Assembly (NCBI RefSeq): GCF_963576675.1
Contig: NC_088911.1
Span: 92,223,256-92,287,255 of the forward strand
DNA from: Euphorbia lathyris
Lineage: Eukaryota > Streptophyta > Magnoliopsida > Malpighiales > Euphorbiaceae
DNA length: 64,000 nucleotides
Direction of reading: 5' to 3'
A program made the translations under genes and the position numbers. A model generated the notes under the pieces. That model was given only the letters and a program-made list of their open reading frames with translations. It was not told the DNA's origin and ran no database searches. This document shows positions 45,019-57,849 of the stretch, piece by piece. Positions within the stretch are counted from its first letter, which is position 1. Every line of letters begins with the position of its first letter.

Positions 45019-47583
45019 TTACTGAAGAGGATTAAACATACCAATGGCTTCTCTCAGTATGCTGAACTGTTCACGAGCCAGTGGCTATGTGAAGATATCC
45101 GCAAGCTGCTCATCCATTGGGACGTAGGTCAGCTTTATCTCACCTTTGAGTATATGGTCTCTAATAAAGTGATGCCTTATGCTGACATGCTTCATTCTGC
45201 TGTGTTGAATTGGGTTCTTTGATAGATCAATTGCACTTTTGTTGTCGCATTTGACCTCAATTGTCTTTGTTTGAACACCATAGTCTTCAAGCTGTTGCTT
45301 AATCCATAGGACTTGAGCAACACAATGACCAGCAGCAATGTACTCAGCTTCAGTGGTAGACAAGGCTACTGCCGTCTGCTTCTTGCTGAACCAAGATACA
45401 AGACAGCTTCCTAAGAAATGACATCCTCCAGAGGTGCTTTTTCGTTCTAGCTTGTCTCGACCATAGTCAGCGTCAGTGTATCCAACGAGTGTAAAGCCAT
45501 GAGTGTTGGGATACCATAAACCTGCGTTCACTGAGCTTTGCAAGTATCTAAGGATTCTTTTTACAGCCATGTAATGAGATTCCTTAGGGTTAGATTGATA
45601 TATAGCACAGTAGCATACTGAGAACTGAATGTACGGTCTACTGGCTGTTAAGTAAAGTAGAGAGCCTATCATACCTCGATACAATTTGCTGTCTACTGAC
45701 TTACCATTCTCGTCAGCGCAGAGGACAGTGTCAGTGCCCATAGGAGTGGATATTGGCTTGCAATTTTCCAAGTCATATTTCTTTAATATCTCCTTGGCAT
45801 ATTTAGCTTGACTGATGAAGATGCCATTCTTTCCTTGTTTTATTTGAAGTCCGAGGAAGAAGTTGAGTTCTCCCATCATCGACATTTCAAACTCAGTCTA
45901 CATTTGTTTGCTAAATTCCTTGCACATTGATTCGTTAGTTGCACCAAATATTATATCATCAACATAAATTTGAGCCAGCAGGGTATCTTTACCCTTTCTC
46001 TTAATGAATAAGGTTGTATCAGCTTTGCCCCTGACATAATTTCTAGTCAGCAGGAAACTGGTCAGCCTCTCATACCAAGCACGTGGTGCTTGCTTGAGGC
46101 CATACAAAGCCTTTTTGAGTTTATAAACGTGGTTTGGGAATTTTGGATCCTCAAACCCTGGAGGTTGATTAACATAAACTTCAGAGCCGTCCACGTTCAC
46201 TTTAACCCAACCCGGAGGAGGTTTAAGCCAATGAACTGGAATAATGTTGGGAGTCGGACTCCATTAAGAAATGCACTCTTAACATCCATTTGGAATAATT
46301 TAAAGTTCATGTAAGATGCATATGCACATAAGATCCTAATAGCTTCTAGCCTTGCCACGGGGGCAAAGGTCTCACCGCAGTCAATACCTTCTTGCTGACT
46401 GTAGCCCTAAGCTACAAGCCTTGCTTTGTTCCTGACTACATTTCCTTGCTCATCCAGTTTGTTGCGGAAGACCCATCTTGTTCCAATGGTCTTCTGGTTC
46501 CTTGGATGTGGCACTAGCTCCCATACATCGTTTCTTCTGAATTGGTCAAGTTCCTCTTGCATTGCGCTCATCCAGAATTCATCTTCCTCAGCATCAGTGA
46601 AGTTCTTAGGTTCCTGAACTGAGACGAAGGCTACATTGCTGAGGTACCTCCTGAGTTGATTCCTCATGATCAAGGTATTCCCAGCAGAATCAAGGATTGC
46701 ACTCTCTGAGTGCCCTCTTGGAATCCTTATCTCTTTAGGTAGATTTATGTCTTGTGCTGTCTGTGTTTCAACAATCTCTGCAGAAGTAGACTGGTTAGTG
46801 AAAACAATCTTAGGTTCACTCTTACTCTTGGTCAGCCTTTTAGTAAATGACTCAGCAGCTGGTTCTTGGTCAGCGGTTACTGAGTGTGGATCATCCTCGG
46901 TCAGTGGCTGGTATCTACCTGTAGGGTTAGTCTCGTCGAACTCAACATGTACTGACTCTTCTAAAACTTGAGTTCGTTTATTGAAAACTCTGTATGCTTT
47001 GCTGTTTGTTGAGTAGCCTAAAAATATAGCCTCATCAGCTTTTGAGTCAAACTTTGCTAAGCTATCTTTGGTATTTAAAATAAAACATTTACAGCCAAAG
47101 GCACGAAAGTATCCAATGTTGGGCTTTCGTCCTTTCCAAAGTTCATAGGGGGTTTTCTTTAATATAGGTCTAACTAGAGCCCTATTAAGAATATAGCACG
47201 CTGTGTTAACAGCCTCTCCCCAAAAATACTTTGGAAGCATATGCTCATCCAGTATTGTCCTGGCTATTTCAACCAGAGTTCTGTTCTTCCTTTCAACAAC
47301 CCCATTTTGTTGAGGTGTTCTAGGAGCAGAAAAATTGTGATCAATGCCGCTGGCTTCACAGAATTCAACAAACTTTTGGTTTTTGAATTCTCCACCATTA
47401 TCACTTCGGATGTGAGCCAATTTTAGGTCTTTATCATTTTCAATTTTTCTTACCAAATTTGAAAAGGTCCCAAAGGTCTCATCCTTGATACTCAGCAAGA
47501 TGACCCAAGTGTACCGAGTGAAGTCATCTACAATGTCCAAGGAAAATCTTCTTCCACCCAGACTCAGCGGCTGGACTGGACCG
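45019..47583 (-). pseudogene. Element A pol: partial integrase, RT and RNase H, broken
   Basis: Starts inside the integrase core (FGPVQPLSLGGRR) at the truncation point and runs through [20 protein letters not shown] (YVDDIIFG) and RNase H ([21 protein letters not shown]). Stops at TAG 46407, TAG 45898 and TAG 45085. A foreign 75-bp segment at 46183-46257 replaces about 10 bp of RT and shifts the frame. No protease or gag remains. Confidence 0.85.
46183..46257 (-). other. 75-bp LINE RNase H fragment patched into element A RT
   Basis: On the minus strand this segment reads as exactly 25 codons ending [16 protein letters not shown], the conserved entry into the RNase H domain of plant LINEs and of related reverse-transcriptase-like host genes. 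The flanking sequence is ordinary copia RT (AFLNGV before, [10 protein letters not shown] after). In B and C about 10 bp (GATAAACGAG) stand at this place. It looks like filler DNA or a template switch. Confidence 0.8.
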
Positions 47584-47766
47584 AAGCCTTTAGATTGAGA
47601 ATAAAATGAGTATGTTGAGCTGGATGTGTGGTCATACGAGAAAGGATCGGGTGAGTAATGAAATAATTAGGACAAAAGTAGGGGTCACATCTATTGAGAA
47701 TAAAATGAGAGAAAACCGACTAAGGTGGTTTGGCCATGTGAGACGTAGAGCGCTTGATGCACCGGT
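47584..47766 (+). pseudogene. RTE LINE, C-terminal fragment
   Basis: Readable as [18 protein letters not shown], then [14 protein letters not shown] and [15 protein letters not shown], the conserved C-terminal region of the plant RTE LINE protein. It has the same plus orientation as 25946-28276. About 200 codons after the FADD motif are missing, lost at the junction with truncated element A. Element C was then inserted at 47766. Confidence 0.85.
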
Positions 47767-49114
47767 TGTTGGTCCCTTGTAAGGTTGCAAATATAGTTCC
47801 AAGGGGGGGGGTTAGGAACTATTTGACCTTTTTAAAGAATTAGGGCAAACTTCTTTTTCTTAAGAAAAGAGTATATGACAGCGGCGCTGAGTAATCAGCA
47901 AGACACTGGCTTAGTCAATTGGTGACTAGGTCAGTTACGTTGCTTAAGTCAGGAAATAGTACTTAGAGTCTATTCCTGAACTAAGTCATTTGCAGCGCAC
48001 AACTCAGCTTGACCTCTTTACTTGGTCAGTTTTTAGTTTATATTAAGCAAGCAATATATTAAGGAGTTAAGGGTTAGAAATACTTCACTCAGTGGAGTTA
48101 TCCAGGTTCGGCTTCTTCTAAGCCTACGTCCTATCCCCGAAACACGTTCCGAGCTTTCAAATTCACTACTGAGCTCTTTAAAGGTGGAGACTCAAAAACC
48201 CTTTACAAATCAGAAGCTGAGTATAACAAGAGTACCTTCCTCTATACCTCTACTCACTTCTATTCTAATTCACTAAGTACTAAAACCGAGTACTCAGCTT
48301 CTCCTTTCTAATTCTAGAAATGATTAAGATTTGTCCTAAACAACAATTGCTAGAACACCTTAGATGATTGAAGATCAATCACTCTAGACTTTTACACAGA
48401 TATGAAATTGTAGTGTAAGATTTGCTTTGCTTTTGGATGCAGAACTTTTGTATGCTTTTGGTCAGCGTAACGGCTTTTGCTCAAAGTTCTGTATGTAATG
48501 AGGATTCTGAAAGCTTTATTTATAGAGAGCTGTGAGGGCATCTGGTTATTTCGAATTTCGAAATAACCGTTGGAGGGAAACGGCTTCATGTCGTTTTCAC
48601 TCAGTCTGTTCAGCAGTTCTCTTAGCCAATCAGATTCCAGCATCTTCTGTTCTTCGGACAGTGTGGCAGTATGTTCCTCCAATTCAGGTAATGTCTAACA
48701 GACAGCTTCCTGCATCTTCTGTTCTTTACTGAAAGAGGAAATACTTTGTCTGGAAGTTGCCTTGTGCTCAGCGGCTGTCTTGTACATTTTGTCGAGACAG
48801 CTCAGCAGCTTCTTATCGAAGTTGTCTACGTGGATCTTCTGGATCCTTCTTTGCTCAGCTGCGTTTCAACACTCAACGGCAGCGTTTTGTAATACGTGGG
48901 CTGAGTGGTCTTGGCCTTGTTTGACTTGGGCTTTGACTTTTATATAGGGCTTGGGCCTTATGATCTTTATGTCTTATAACAATTATAAACTCAACATTGA
49001 ACAAACACATTAGTAACAATAAATCAAAGCATTTAGACTTAGTGTGTTACACAATATTTAATTGTACTTAAATAATTTTGTCAAATCAAAATCCTGTGGA
49101 AAGGTGTTTCAACA
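47767..49114 (-). repeat. Element C 3' LTR
   Basis: TGTTGGTCCC...TTTCAACA on the plus strand, 1348 bp. Dyad 48544-48568; TATA near 48517-48524 (minus). On its left the flank is RTE LINE sequence ending CCGGT. Confidence 0.9.
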
Positions 49115-49215
49115 AACTCCCCCATTTTGATGTTGGCAAAACTATTCAGCAAGGAACTCAGCATTGAGCTCCCCCATGACAGTTGACCTATTTGACTAAG
49201 TAAACTCCCCCGTCA
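49115..49215 (-). other. Element C polypurine-like tracts (three)
   Basis: Minus-strand GGGGGAG words lie near 49117, 49172 and 49206 (seen as CTCCCCC on the plus strand), in the same layout as in A and B. Confidence 0.75.
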
Positions 49216-49629
49216 GGGCTGAGCTACTGACTTAGTTTTATTCTAAACATTTTAAGGTTTAATTGAATAAGTCTAAGGTCAGTTTTCAAGTATATGCCAG
49301 CTTATGGGATATATTCTATTTTACTCAGTCTTTAGCGGAAGATTTGTATAGTAAAAGAGCACTGAGTAATTAATTTGTTCAATTGTTCATTTTAGACAAG
49401 TTCAAACATTGTTTTTACGCAGCATACATTTAACAGGTATTCTACTCATTTACTGAGTTTAATTTGTACTTAGAAGATGCATTCATAATACTTAGCATGG
49501 AAGGATAAATAACACAGGTTGAGTTAATAATGCAAGTATTGTATTAATAGCATAGAACAGTCAGCATACATAATACATATTACACGAAGAGAGAAATAAG
49601 CTAAGTGTAGACTAAGTTTTAATGGCTAT

Positions 49630-52431
49630 CTATTTCTTCTTCTTTTGCTGACTGTTGCCTTAAGTTTGAGTTCTTCGCTAATCTTTCTTCTCCCCCGTTT
49701 TGCCAGCACCGGGTGGAGGCAGCTTGAAGGAGTCCAAAAGAACAGCTCTGGTGAGCTCAGCAGAGAAGGTCTTCAATCAATCAGCACTTTCGTCTAACCC
49801 ATCGAAAATAGAAGCACCGTTGCTGAGGACATCAGGATGAATACCAATGTCAGCGGCGCTAAGCATACTGAGCACATAGGCTTGGCCTTTTCCCAGCCAT
49901 GTGATTGTGTCTGTCAGCACAGCAAAGGAGTTGTGGAAGGTTTTGAGAAGTGAAGTATCATAGTGCTCGCGCTGAAGATTAGTGTGTCTAACATGGTCAA
50001 ATATCTTCTGGGAATTCGTCAGTATTTGATCCTGTTTGAGCTGGTCGGTGTCCATTTCTTCTTTATGCAGATTGAGTAGACGAACTGCCTCACTGAGTTG
50101 CTCCATCGAGCATTGAGATGTGTTTGCGAGCTGTGCATTGGTCTTGTTCTGTTCAGTATGAAGCTGAGCAAACAGCATCTTTAACTCAGAGGAAGTGGCG
50201 AGATTTGGGTTCACAGCTGACAGATTCTGGATTTGGGAAGATAGAGAAGTGAGGCACTGTACCGTTGTCAGCTGGATCTCAGTCAGCTTAGCAATTGAAT
50301 CTTGCCTAGCTTGCTGTGCTTGTGAAGATAGTAAAGTACTCATCAGATCCTTGAGTTCCTTAACTTCATTGAGAAGTTGAGTTACTTGAGAAGGCTGAGT
50401 AGTTTTGACGTGTGAGATGGCAGCAGCAGGAGGAGTGGAGTGCTGAATATCTCTAATCAGAGCCTGTACTGAGTCAATGATTCATTGATTGGACTCAGTG
50501 ACATTTACAGTGGCCTGAGAGATTGGATGGATAGTAGTTTGACCGGATAGAGAAGAAGTTGCTGGGTCAGTGACTGGAGTTATTATTGTGTTCTGCACAT
50601 GTGTTGATTGTGTGGTTGTTGGGTCAGCAGGTACAGTCTCAGTTGTGCAGTTAGGTTGGATAGGGTCAGAACTGAATGGTACTGAGTTGTCTTCGAGATT
50701 TTGCTCGGTTTAGATTGGTGGGTTTGCAGAGATAGTTTGTTCGGCTTGTTCCTGAGTAGAAACAGAGGCTTGTTTTTCTGCTGCTGGTGAAGGCTGAGTA
50801 GATGGTGCAGAAGGATTTGGCTTTCGGAAGAATGTCATTTTGATCTTTGAAGGATCATTCACTGAGGCGCTGACCGGTTGGTCTAGGATGCTTGCCTTTA
50901 CCAGTCTTCTTCTTATCTTCTGTACAAGAGGAGGCTCAGCTTGATTTACATTAGCTTGAGATGGAGAACCTTCTACATTCTGATCAGCAGTGTGCTGGTC
51001 AGTTTGCTCTTGTTGTTGTTCAACTCCATCAGCTGACTCAGTGTGAGCTTGGTCAGCTTGATTATCTGCACTAGCTGTCTCTTCAGAGTCAGCTTCTTCC
51101 TCTTGCTCTTGTGCATTCCCTTCATCCTCAGTATCGTCGTTCTCAAGCTCTTCCTCGAGCTGAGAGACGAAATGTTCGTCTAGGTCCACTTCATCTTCCC
51201 GTTGCTCAGTTTCTTCAGCATGATGCTGAGCATAATGCGAGTCTGTGGTGACAACGAAGTCAAGTGGAAGGACATTGATGGGTGAAAGGGTAGAAGTCTT
51301 CTGCTTCTTTTGAGGAGGATCAGTTGTATCCTCAGTTGCAGGCTCATCTTGCCTGCTGCGTTTTTCGGCTGACTACGTATGGTCTTGATTTGACTCAGCA
51401 GCCGATTTGGACTTCTTGGACTTAGGCTCAGCTTCCTTGGATGGGGTACCAGTAGGCTTCCTTTTTTAGATAGCTGGAGCTTTTGTCCTTTTTCCTTTGG
51501 CTGGAACAATTACCTCAGCAGGTAGCTTTTCTTCAGCTTGCTCTTCTGTCTGCTCAATGAATTTTCCCTTCTTTAAAGGCTGATTGAACTTGAGAGCACG
51601 CAGTGATGCTGCTGTGATCTCAGATCCCTTTACACAAGTTTCTCCTTGTAGGTCAACCTTATGGTCAACTAAGATCTTAGTGATCAGTGAGTCTAGCCTA
51701 AGATTATTTGTGCTGCGCAGGAATCCAGCTACTAGAAACACTGGCATGTTGATCGGCTTGTAGGTCAGCATGTGCCATATGAAGCACATCTCGAAGTGGG
51801 ACGCTGAGCTGGTGCAGTTGACCTTCTGGTAGATCAGTTGGACCAGCAGGAAGTGGGCCATCTTTTGATGCTGACCCATAGACGAGCTGGATACTTCTCC
51901 AATGTACCCAGCAGGCTTACAGAAGGTTTCATCATAATAGATGTCCTCCTGGTCACCATTCCTTCTTAACTCAGCACCTTCAGTCTTGAGGCTGAGTAGG
52001 GATCCCAAATAAGTTGGGTTGATGAAGATGGTCTTTCCCCTAACTTCAGTGACTAGATAGTCATGGTCTTTTGCATCAGCTTTGAGGTTATGGTAGAATT
52101 CCATAACCAAGTCAGGGTAGGTTGGGAACCGTAGGGAGAATAACTTAGTCCAGCCGTTGTTCTTGATCCAATCACAGAACGGTTGTTCTGAGTCGATGAA
52201 GGTCTGGGATACCCAGCGAGAAGGTTCCACTTTCCATTCTCGTACATTCTCGAATACTCGAATGTATTGTCTAGGTTTAGCTGGTTTCCCCTGAGCTTGA
52301 ATGGCTTTTTCTTTGCCATGACCAGCAGCTTTGGAGGGTGAAAGCTGAGTTGAGGGATTGTTGGTTGTTTGTTCATCGGTGGTGGTCTTGGAACGACCGG
52401 CACCGGAGATGTTGAAGGAGGCTTTAGTCAT
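49630..52431 (-). pseudogene. Element C ORF3
   Basis: The same architecture as in element B, nearly identical in sequence: N-terminal domain, basic then acidic stretches, linker, coiled-coil-like C-terminus with lysine-rich end. Stops: TAA 51466, TAG 51373-51375 (shared with B), TAA 50710, TGA near 50485 (shared with B), TGA 49777 and further ones close to the end. Where B has an arginine codon at the 51466 site, C shows a CG-to-TA double change. Confidence 0.72.
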
Positions 52432-52536
52432 TTTGGGAGAGAAGTGTTTGTGAATTTAGGACTTACGTTCTTAAGGAATTCTGAAGCTTTTGAAAGTTCA
52501 GTATGCGTAAAGAGAAAGTAGTGGGGAAATACCCAC

Positions 52537-52544
52537 TATTTATA
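52537..52544 (-). promoter_or_regulatory. TATA box upstream of ORF3 (element C)
   Basis: TATAAATA on the minus strand about 106 bp before the ORF3 start, matching elements A and B. Confidence 0.55.
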
Positions 52545-52899
52545 GACTTTACAATTAGGGTTTCCGTTTGAATTTAGGTCGGTTTTACCCTTGGGTTGTC
52601 CAATCGGCAGAATTCCTGACATTTATGACACTGTATGACATATACGGCGCATGCGTTGTACATGTGTCATTACGCGTGCGTTTGTATTGAATGCTAATGA
52701 TTAATTTTACTCAGCATTTGTTGTTACAAACGTTCCATATTTTGAGTAGTCAGTTTTGTGCAACGGATAGTGAGAGTAATTAGTTACTCGGTCTGAGATA
52801 ACTTACTCAGTGTGCATTAGTTACTTGGCATGTGATAATCTTTAAACACTCAGCATGTTAACATTCAGCATGCATTATATCACATTTGTACTTAGGAAT

Positions 52900-55800
52900 T
52901 TAAGACAGTGGATTAAACATACCAATGTCTTCTCTCAGTATGCTGAATTGCTCTCGTGCTAGAGGCTTTGTAAAGATATCAGCAAGCTGCTCATCTGTTG
53001 GCACATAGGTCAGCTTGATTTCTTCCTTGAGTACATGATCTCTAATGAAGTGATGTCTTATGCTGACATGCTTCATCCTGCTGTGCTGGATTGGGTTCTT
53101 TGAGAGGTCAATTGCACTTTTGTTGTCGCATTTAACTTCAATTGTCTTTGTTTGAACACCATAATCTTCAAGTTGTTGCTTAATCCATAGGACTTGAGCA
53201 ACACAGCTTCCAGCAGCAATGTACTCAGCTTCAGTGGTAGACAGGGCTACTGACGCCTGCTTCTTGCTGAACCAAGATACAAGACAGCTTCCTAAGAAAT
53301 GGCATCCTCCAGAGGTGCTTTTTCTTTCCAGCTTGTCCTGTCCATAGTCAGCGTCAGTGTATCCGATGAGTGTAAAGTCATGAGTATTTGGATACCACAA
53401 GCCTGCATTCACTGAGCTTTGCAAATATCTAAGGATCCTTTTTACAGCTATGTAATGGGATTCCTTAGGGTTAGCCTGATATCTAGCACAATAACATACT
53501 GAGAACTGAATGTCCTGCCTACTTGCTGTTACGTAAAGTAAAGAGCCAATCATACCTCGGTACAACTTGCTGTCTACTCACTTACCATTTTTGTCAGCGC
53601 AGAGGACAGTGTCAGTGCCCATAGGAGTGGATATTGGCTTGCAGTGTTCTAGTTCATATTTCTTCAATATCTCCTTGGCATATTTGGTTTGACTGATGAA
53701 GATGCCATTCTTTCCTTGTTTGATTTGAAGTCCAAGGAAGAAGTTGAGTTCTCCCATCATTGACATTTCGAACTCAGTCTGCATTTGCTTACTAAATTCC
53801 TTGCACATAGATTCATTAGTAGCACCAAATATAATGTCATCTACATATATTTGAGCCAGCAGGGTATCTTTACCCTTTCTCTTAATGAATAAGGTTGTAT
53901 CAGCTTGACCCCTGACATAGTTTCTAGTCAGTAAGAAGTTGGTCAGCCTCTCATACCAAGCACGTGGTGCTTGCTTGAGGCCATACAGAGCCTTTTTGAG
54001 TTTATAAACGTGGTTTGGGAACTTAGGATCCTCAAACCCTGGAGGCTGATTGACATAGACTTCCTCGTTTATCACTCCATTAAGAAATGCACTCTTAACA
54101 TCCATTTGAAACAGTTTAAAATTCATATAAGATGCATATGCACATAAAATCCTAATTGCTTCTAGCCTTGCCACTGGGGCAAAGGTCTCACCGTAGTCAA
54201 TACCTTCTTGCTGACTGTAGCCCTGAGCTACAAGTCTTGCTTTGTTTCTGACCACGTTTCCCTGTTCATCCAGCTTGTTCCTGAAGACCCATCTTGTTCC
54301 AATGGTCTTTTGGCTCCTTGGATGTGGCACTAGCTCCCATACATTATTCCTCCTGAATTGGTCGAGTTCCTCTTGCATGGCATTCATCCAGAATTCGTCA
54401 TGCTCAGCTTCAGCAAAGTTCTTCGGCTCCTGAACTGAGACGAAGGCTACATTGCCGAGATACTTCCTGAGTTGATTCCTTGTCATTAGGGTATTTCCAG
54501 CTGAGTCAAGAATTGCATTTTCTAAATGCCCTCTTGGGACTCTTATCTCCTTGGGTAGATTCGTGTCTTGTTCTATTCGTGTTTCAACATTCTCTGCAGA
54601 AGTAGATTGGTCAGTGAAAACAATTTTAGGTTCACTCTTACTCTTGGTCAGCCGTTTTGTGAAGGACTCAGTAGCTGGTTCTTGATCAGCAGGTACTGAG
54701 TTTGGTTCATCTTCTATCAGCGGCTGGTATCTTCCTGCAGGGTCAGTTTCATCGAATTGCACATGTATAGACTCTTCTAATACTTGGGTCCTCTTATTAA
54801 AAACTCTGTATGCTTTGCTGTTTGTTGAGTAGCCTAGAAAGATAGCCTCATCAGCTTTTGAATCAAATTTGGCTAAGCTATCTTTGGTATTTAAAATGAA
54901 ACATCTACAGCCAAAGGCACGAAAGTATCCAATATTGGGCTTTCGTCCTTTCCAAAGTTCATAAGGGGTTTTCTTAAGTATAGGTCTAACTAGAGCCCTA
55001 TTAAGAATATAGCATGCTGTGTTAACAGCTTCTCCCCAAAAATACTTTGGAAGCCTATGCTCATCCAGCATTGTCCTGGCTATTTCAACCAGAGTTCTGT
55101 TCTTCCTTTCTACAACCCCATTTTGCTGAGGTGTTCTAGGAGCAGAAAAATTGTGGTCAATGCCGCTAGCTTCACAGAATTCAACAAACTTTTGGTTTTT
55201 GAATTCTCCACCGTTATCACTACGTATATGAGCTAATTTTAGGTCTTTTTCATTTTCAATTTTTCTAACCAAATTTCAAAATGTCTCAAAGGTCTCATCC
55301 TTGCTGGTCAGCAAGGTAACCCACGTATACCGAGAGAAGTCATCTACAATGACCAGGGAAAATCTTCTTCCACCTAGACTCAGCGGCTGGACTGGACCAA
55401 AGAGATCCAAGTGTAGTAACTCTAACGGACGTTTAGTTGAGACAATGTTTTTACTATGAAAAGATTGTTTGGTTTGTTTTCCAGCTTGGCAAGCGTGGCA
55501 TAGTTGATCTTTTTGAAATTTAAGTTCAGGCAGTCCCTCAACCAATTACTTTCTTGCTAATTTGGCCAGGAGGTCCATGCTTACATGACCAAGTCTCCTG
55601 TGCCATAGCCAGGAATTTTCTTCCTTTGTGACTAAGCATACCGTTTTTGAAAATTTCTTTTCTAGGTTCAGCATAAAGACGTTATCTATCCGAGGGGCAG
55701 TTAAAATCAACTCATTTGTTTTTCCCTCATATATTTTACATCCAGTATCATCAAATATAACTTTTCTCCCATTGTCACATAGCTGAGCTACGCTGAGTAA

Positions 55801-55992
55801 GTTATATTTGAGTCCGCTGGCTAGGGAGACAGATTCAATAGTGGGATTACCTCCAACGGTGCCTGATCCTACTATCTTACCCTTTATGTTGTCTCCAAAA
55901 CTTACGCTTCCTCCTCGTTTACGTTCAAACGTGATGAACTGAGTTTCATCACCCGTCATATGCCTTGAGCATGCGCTGTCAATATACCACAT
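52900..55992 (-). pseudogene. Element C pol: protease, integrase, RT, RNase H, three stops
   Basis: Starts MWYIDSACSRHMTGD with the same D-S-A protease motif as B. All later domains are present in one frame: pre-integrase LWHRRLGHVSMD, integrase DNGGEFKN and [23 protein letters not shown], RNase H YTDADYGQD and [12 protein letters not shown]. In-frame stops are TAA at 55546, TGA near 55273 and TGA at 53578. There are no frameshifts, so it is the best preserved pol of the three. Different lesions from B mean they arose separately. Confidence 0.9.
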
Positions 55993-56033
55993 TTTTTACT
56001 TCTCGGCACATCTCAGGCTTACCTGCATTGTGA

Positions 56034-57787
56034 TCAGTTTCCTTTAGGTACCCAATTCTTTTTGGGTCCTGGCTTGTTAGGTTCAACAGGTAAAGCATCA
56101 TATTTTATTTTGTGGCGACATATATTGACAGTATGGCCACTTTTTCCACAGAAGTCACAACTGACCTTCTGTTTAGGATTCTTTACTGACTTGTCAGCAC
56201 CCCAGTGCTGAGCGTGCCAGCACACCTTAGTGGTGTGTCCTAACTTCCCACAAAAGTCACACTGGACTCTACGCTGGGGATTTCGTCTCTGCTGAGTACC
56301 TTGGTACTGAGTACCTTGATACTGAGTTCTCAGAGGAGAATTGTTTTTGTTTGGAACCTTTAATTGGTTCTGGATGGTTGTGACGTCCTTCCTCGGTTTC
56401 TTTGAAACTGACTAGACTTCAGAGACAGACTCATGAATGACTTTCATATTTTCATGGAGAACTGAGTTGTCCTGAAGAAGGTATCTGAGGTCACTTAGTT
56501 TGACCTCTTCTACTTCATCACAGCGCCGGCTGAGTGCTTTAATCTTCTTGTTACACTTTTTGACAAGTGTATAGAGATCACTCAGGGCATTACCCATTTC
56601 ATTTCTGAGTTGAGAGAGTGAGATTACCTCATTAGATTGCTCTTCATTATCTAACTCATCAGATTGGTCAGCATCTCAGAAATGCATGGCTCAGCAAGTT
56701 CGTCAGCCATGAAGCATATCTTCGCTGACTCTGTGGCCTCAGCTTCAGTTGATGAAGAATCATCACTGTCACTCCAGGTTGCCACCATTGCCTTCTTGCC
56801 ATTCTTTTTGTCTTTCCTCAACGTTGGGCAGCTTGACTTGATGTGGCCAGTTTGATGGCACTCAAAGCATGTAATGAGCTTTAAGCTGTCCTTTTTGTAT
56901 TTGCTGTCGCTTGAGTCAGCCTTATACTTATCAAACTTTCTATAAGGCTTTTTGGAGTATTTGTCATTTCTTTTGAACAGCCTCTTCATTTTTCTTGTGA
57001 ACATAGCCATCTCCTCATCGTCAGTTGAGCCATCATCAGTTGAGTCAGCTTTCATGACAAGTGACTTTTGCTTCTTGTCTTCGGATTTTTCCTTCACCTC
57101 GAAATTCTTCATAGATATCTCATGGGTCAGCAGTGAGCCGATGAGTTCATCATATTTGTAGGTGGTTAAATCCTAAGCTTCTTCAACGGCTGTCTTCTTG
57201 GCTTGCCAGTCTTTAGGAAGACTCCTGAGTATCTTTTTGACTTGTTCTTCCTCAGTGAAGATTTTTCCAAGTCTTTTGAGCTCATTTATGATGTTGGTGA
57301 ATCTTGCATTCATTTCAGAAATCCCCTCATCATTGTTCATTTCGAACAGCTCGTACAGTCTCATATGCTGGTTCACCTTGGACTCCTTCACCTTGTTGGT
57401 TCCTTCGTAGGTGACCTCCAGCTTCTTCCAGATCTCCTATGTTGACTCACAACCTGATATTTTGTTGTATTCTGCAGCATCCAGTGCACAGTGAAGCATA
57501 TTTATAGCCGAAGCATGATTTTGTAGCTTCTTGAGATCATCCTCTGTCCATTCAACCTCAGCTTTTAAAACTGACTGGCCAGCAACAACTTTCACAGGTA
57601 CAAACGGGCCTTGGACTATAGATAGCCAGGCACTCATGTTTGTAGCTTGAATGAAGTTCTTCATCCTATTCTTCCAAAAGGTATAGTTTGACCCGAAGAA
57701 TAGGGGAGGCCTAGTAATGGACAACCCCTCAGGTAATATCTGAGTTGTCTGGTTTCCAGGGAGAAACCGAGTGCTGTTTTCGCCCAT
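56034..57787 (-). pseudogene. Element C gag, broken
   Basis: Capsid-like N-terminus and three zinc knuckles as in element B. Lesions: TAG at 57437, the shared TAG at 57173-57175, a one-base loss near 56684 and TAG at 56412. The intact stretches are nearly identical to B. Ends at the same TGA before the splice-donor-like CAGGTAAGC. Confidence 0.85.
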
Positions 57788-57834
57788 GGAATGGATCAAC
57801 TCAAGGTTTTTAGACCTTTAGCAATGAGCTTTTT

Positions 57835-57847
57835 TGCTCTGATACCA
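57835..57847 (-). other. Primer-binding site, initiator tRNA-Met (one mismatch)
   Basis: On the minus strand TGGTATCAGAGCA, equal to the site in element B except for the last base. Confidence 0.85.
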
Positions 57848-57849
57848 CT

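Larger units (their letters stand above)
28277..47583 (-). mobile_element. Sirevirus-type Ty1/copia element A, 5'-truncated, interrupted by element B
   Basis: On the minus strand the element has its 3' LTR at 28277-29620, three polypurine-like tracts, ORF3 (44536 down to 30172, split by element B) and pol (47583-45019). The 5' LTR, gag, protease and the first part of integrase are missing; the break at 47583 joins directly to RTE LINE sequence. It is more diverged from B and C than they are from each other, so it is the oldest of the three. Element B occupies 32662-44101 inside its ORF3. Confidence 0.85.
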
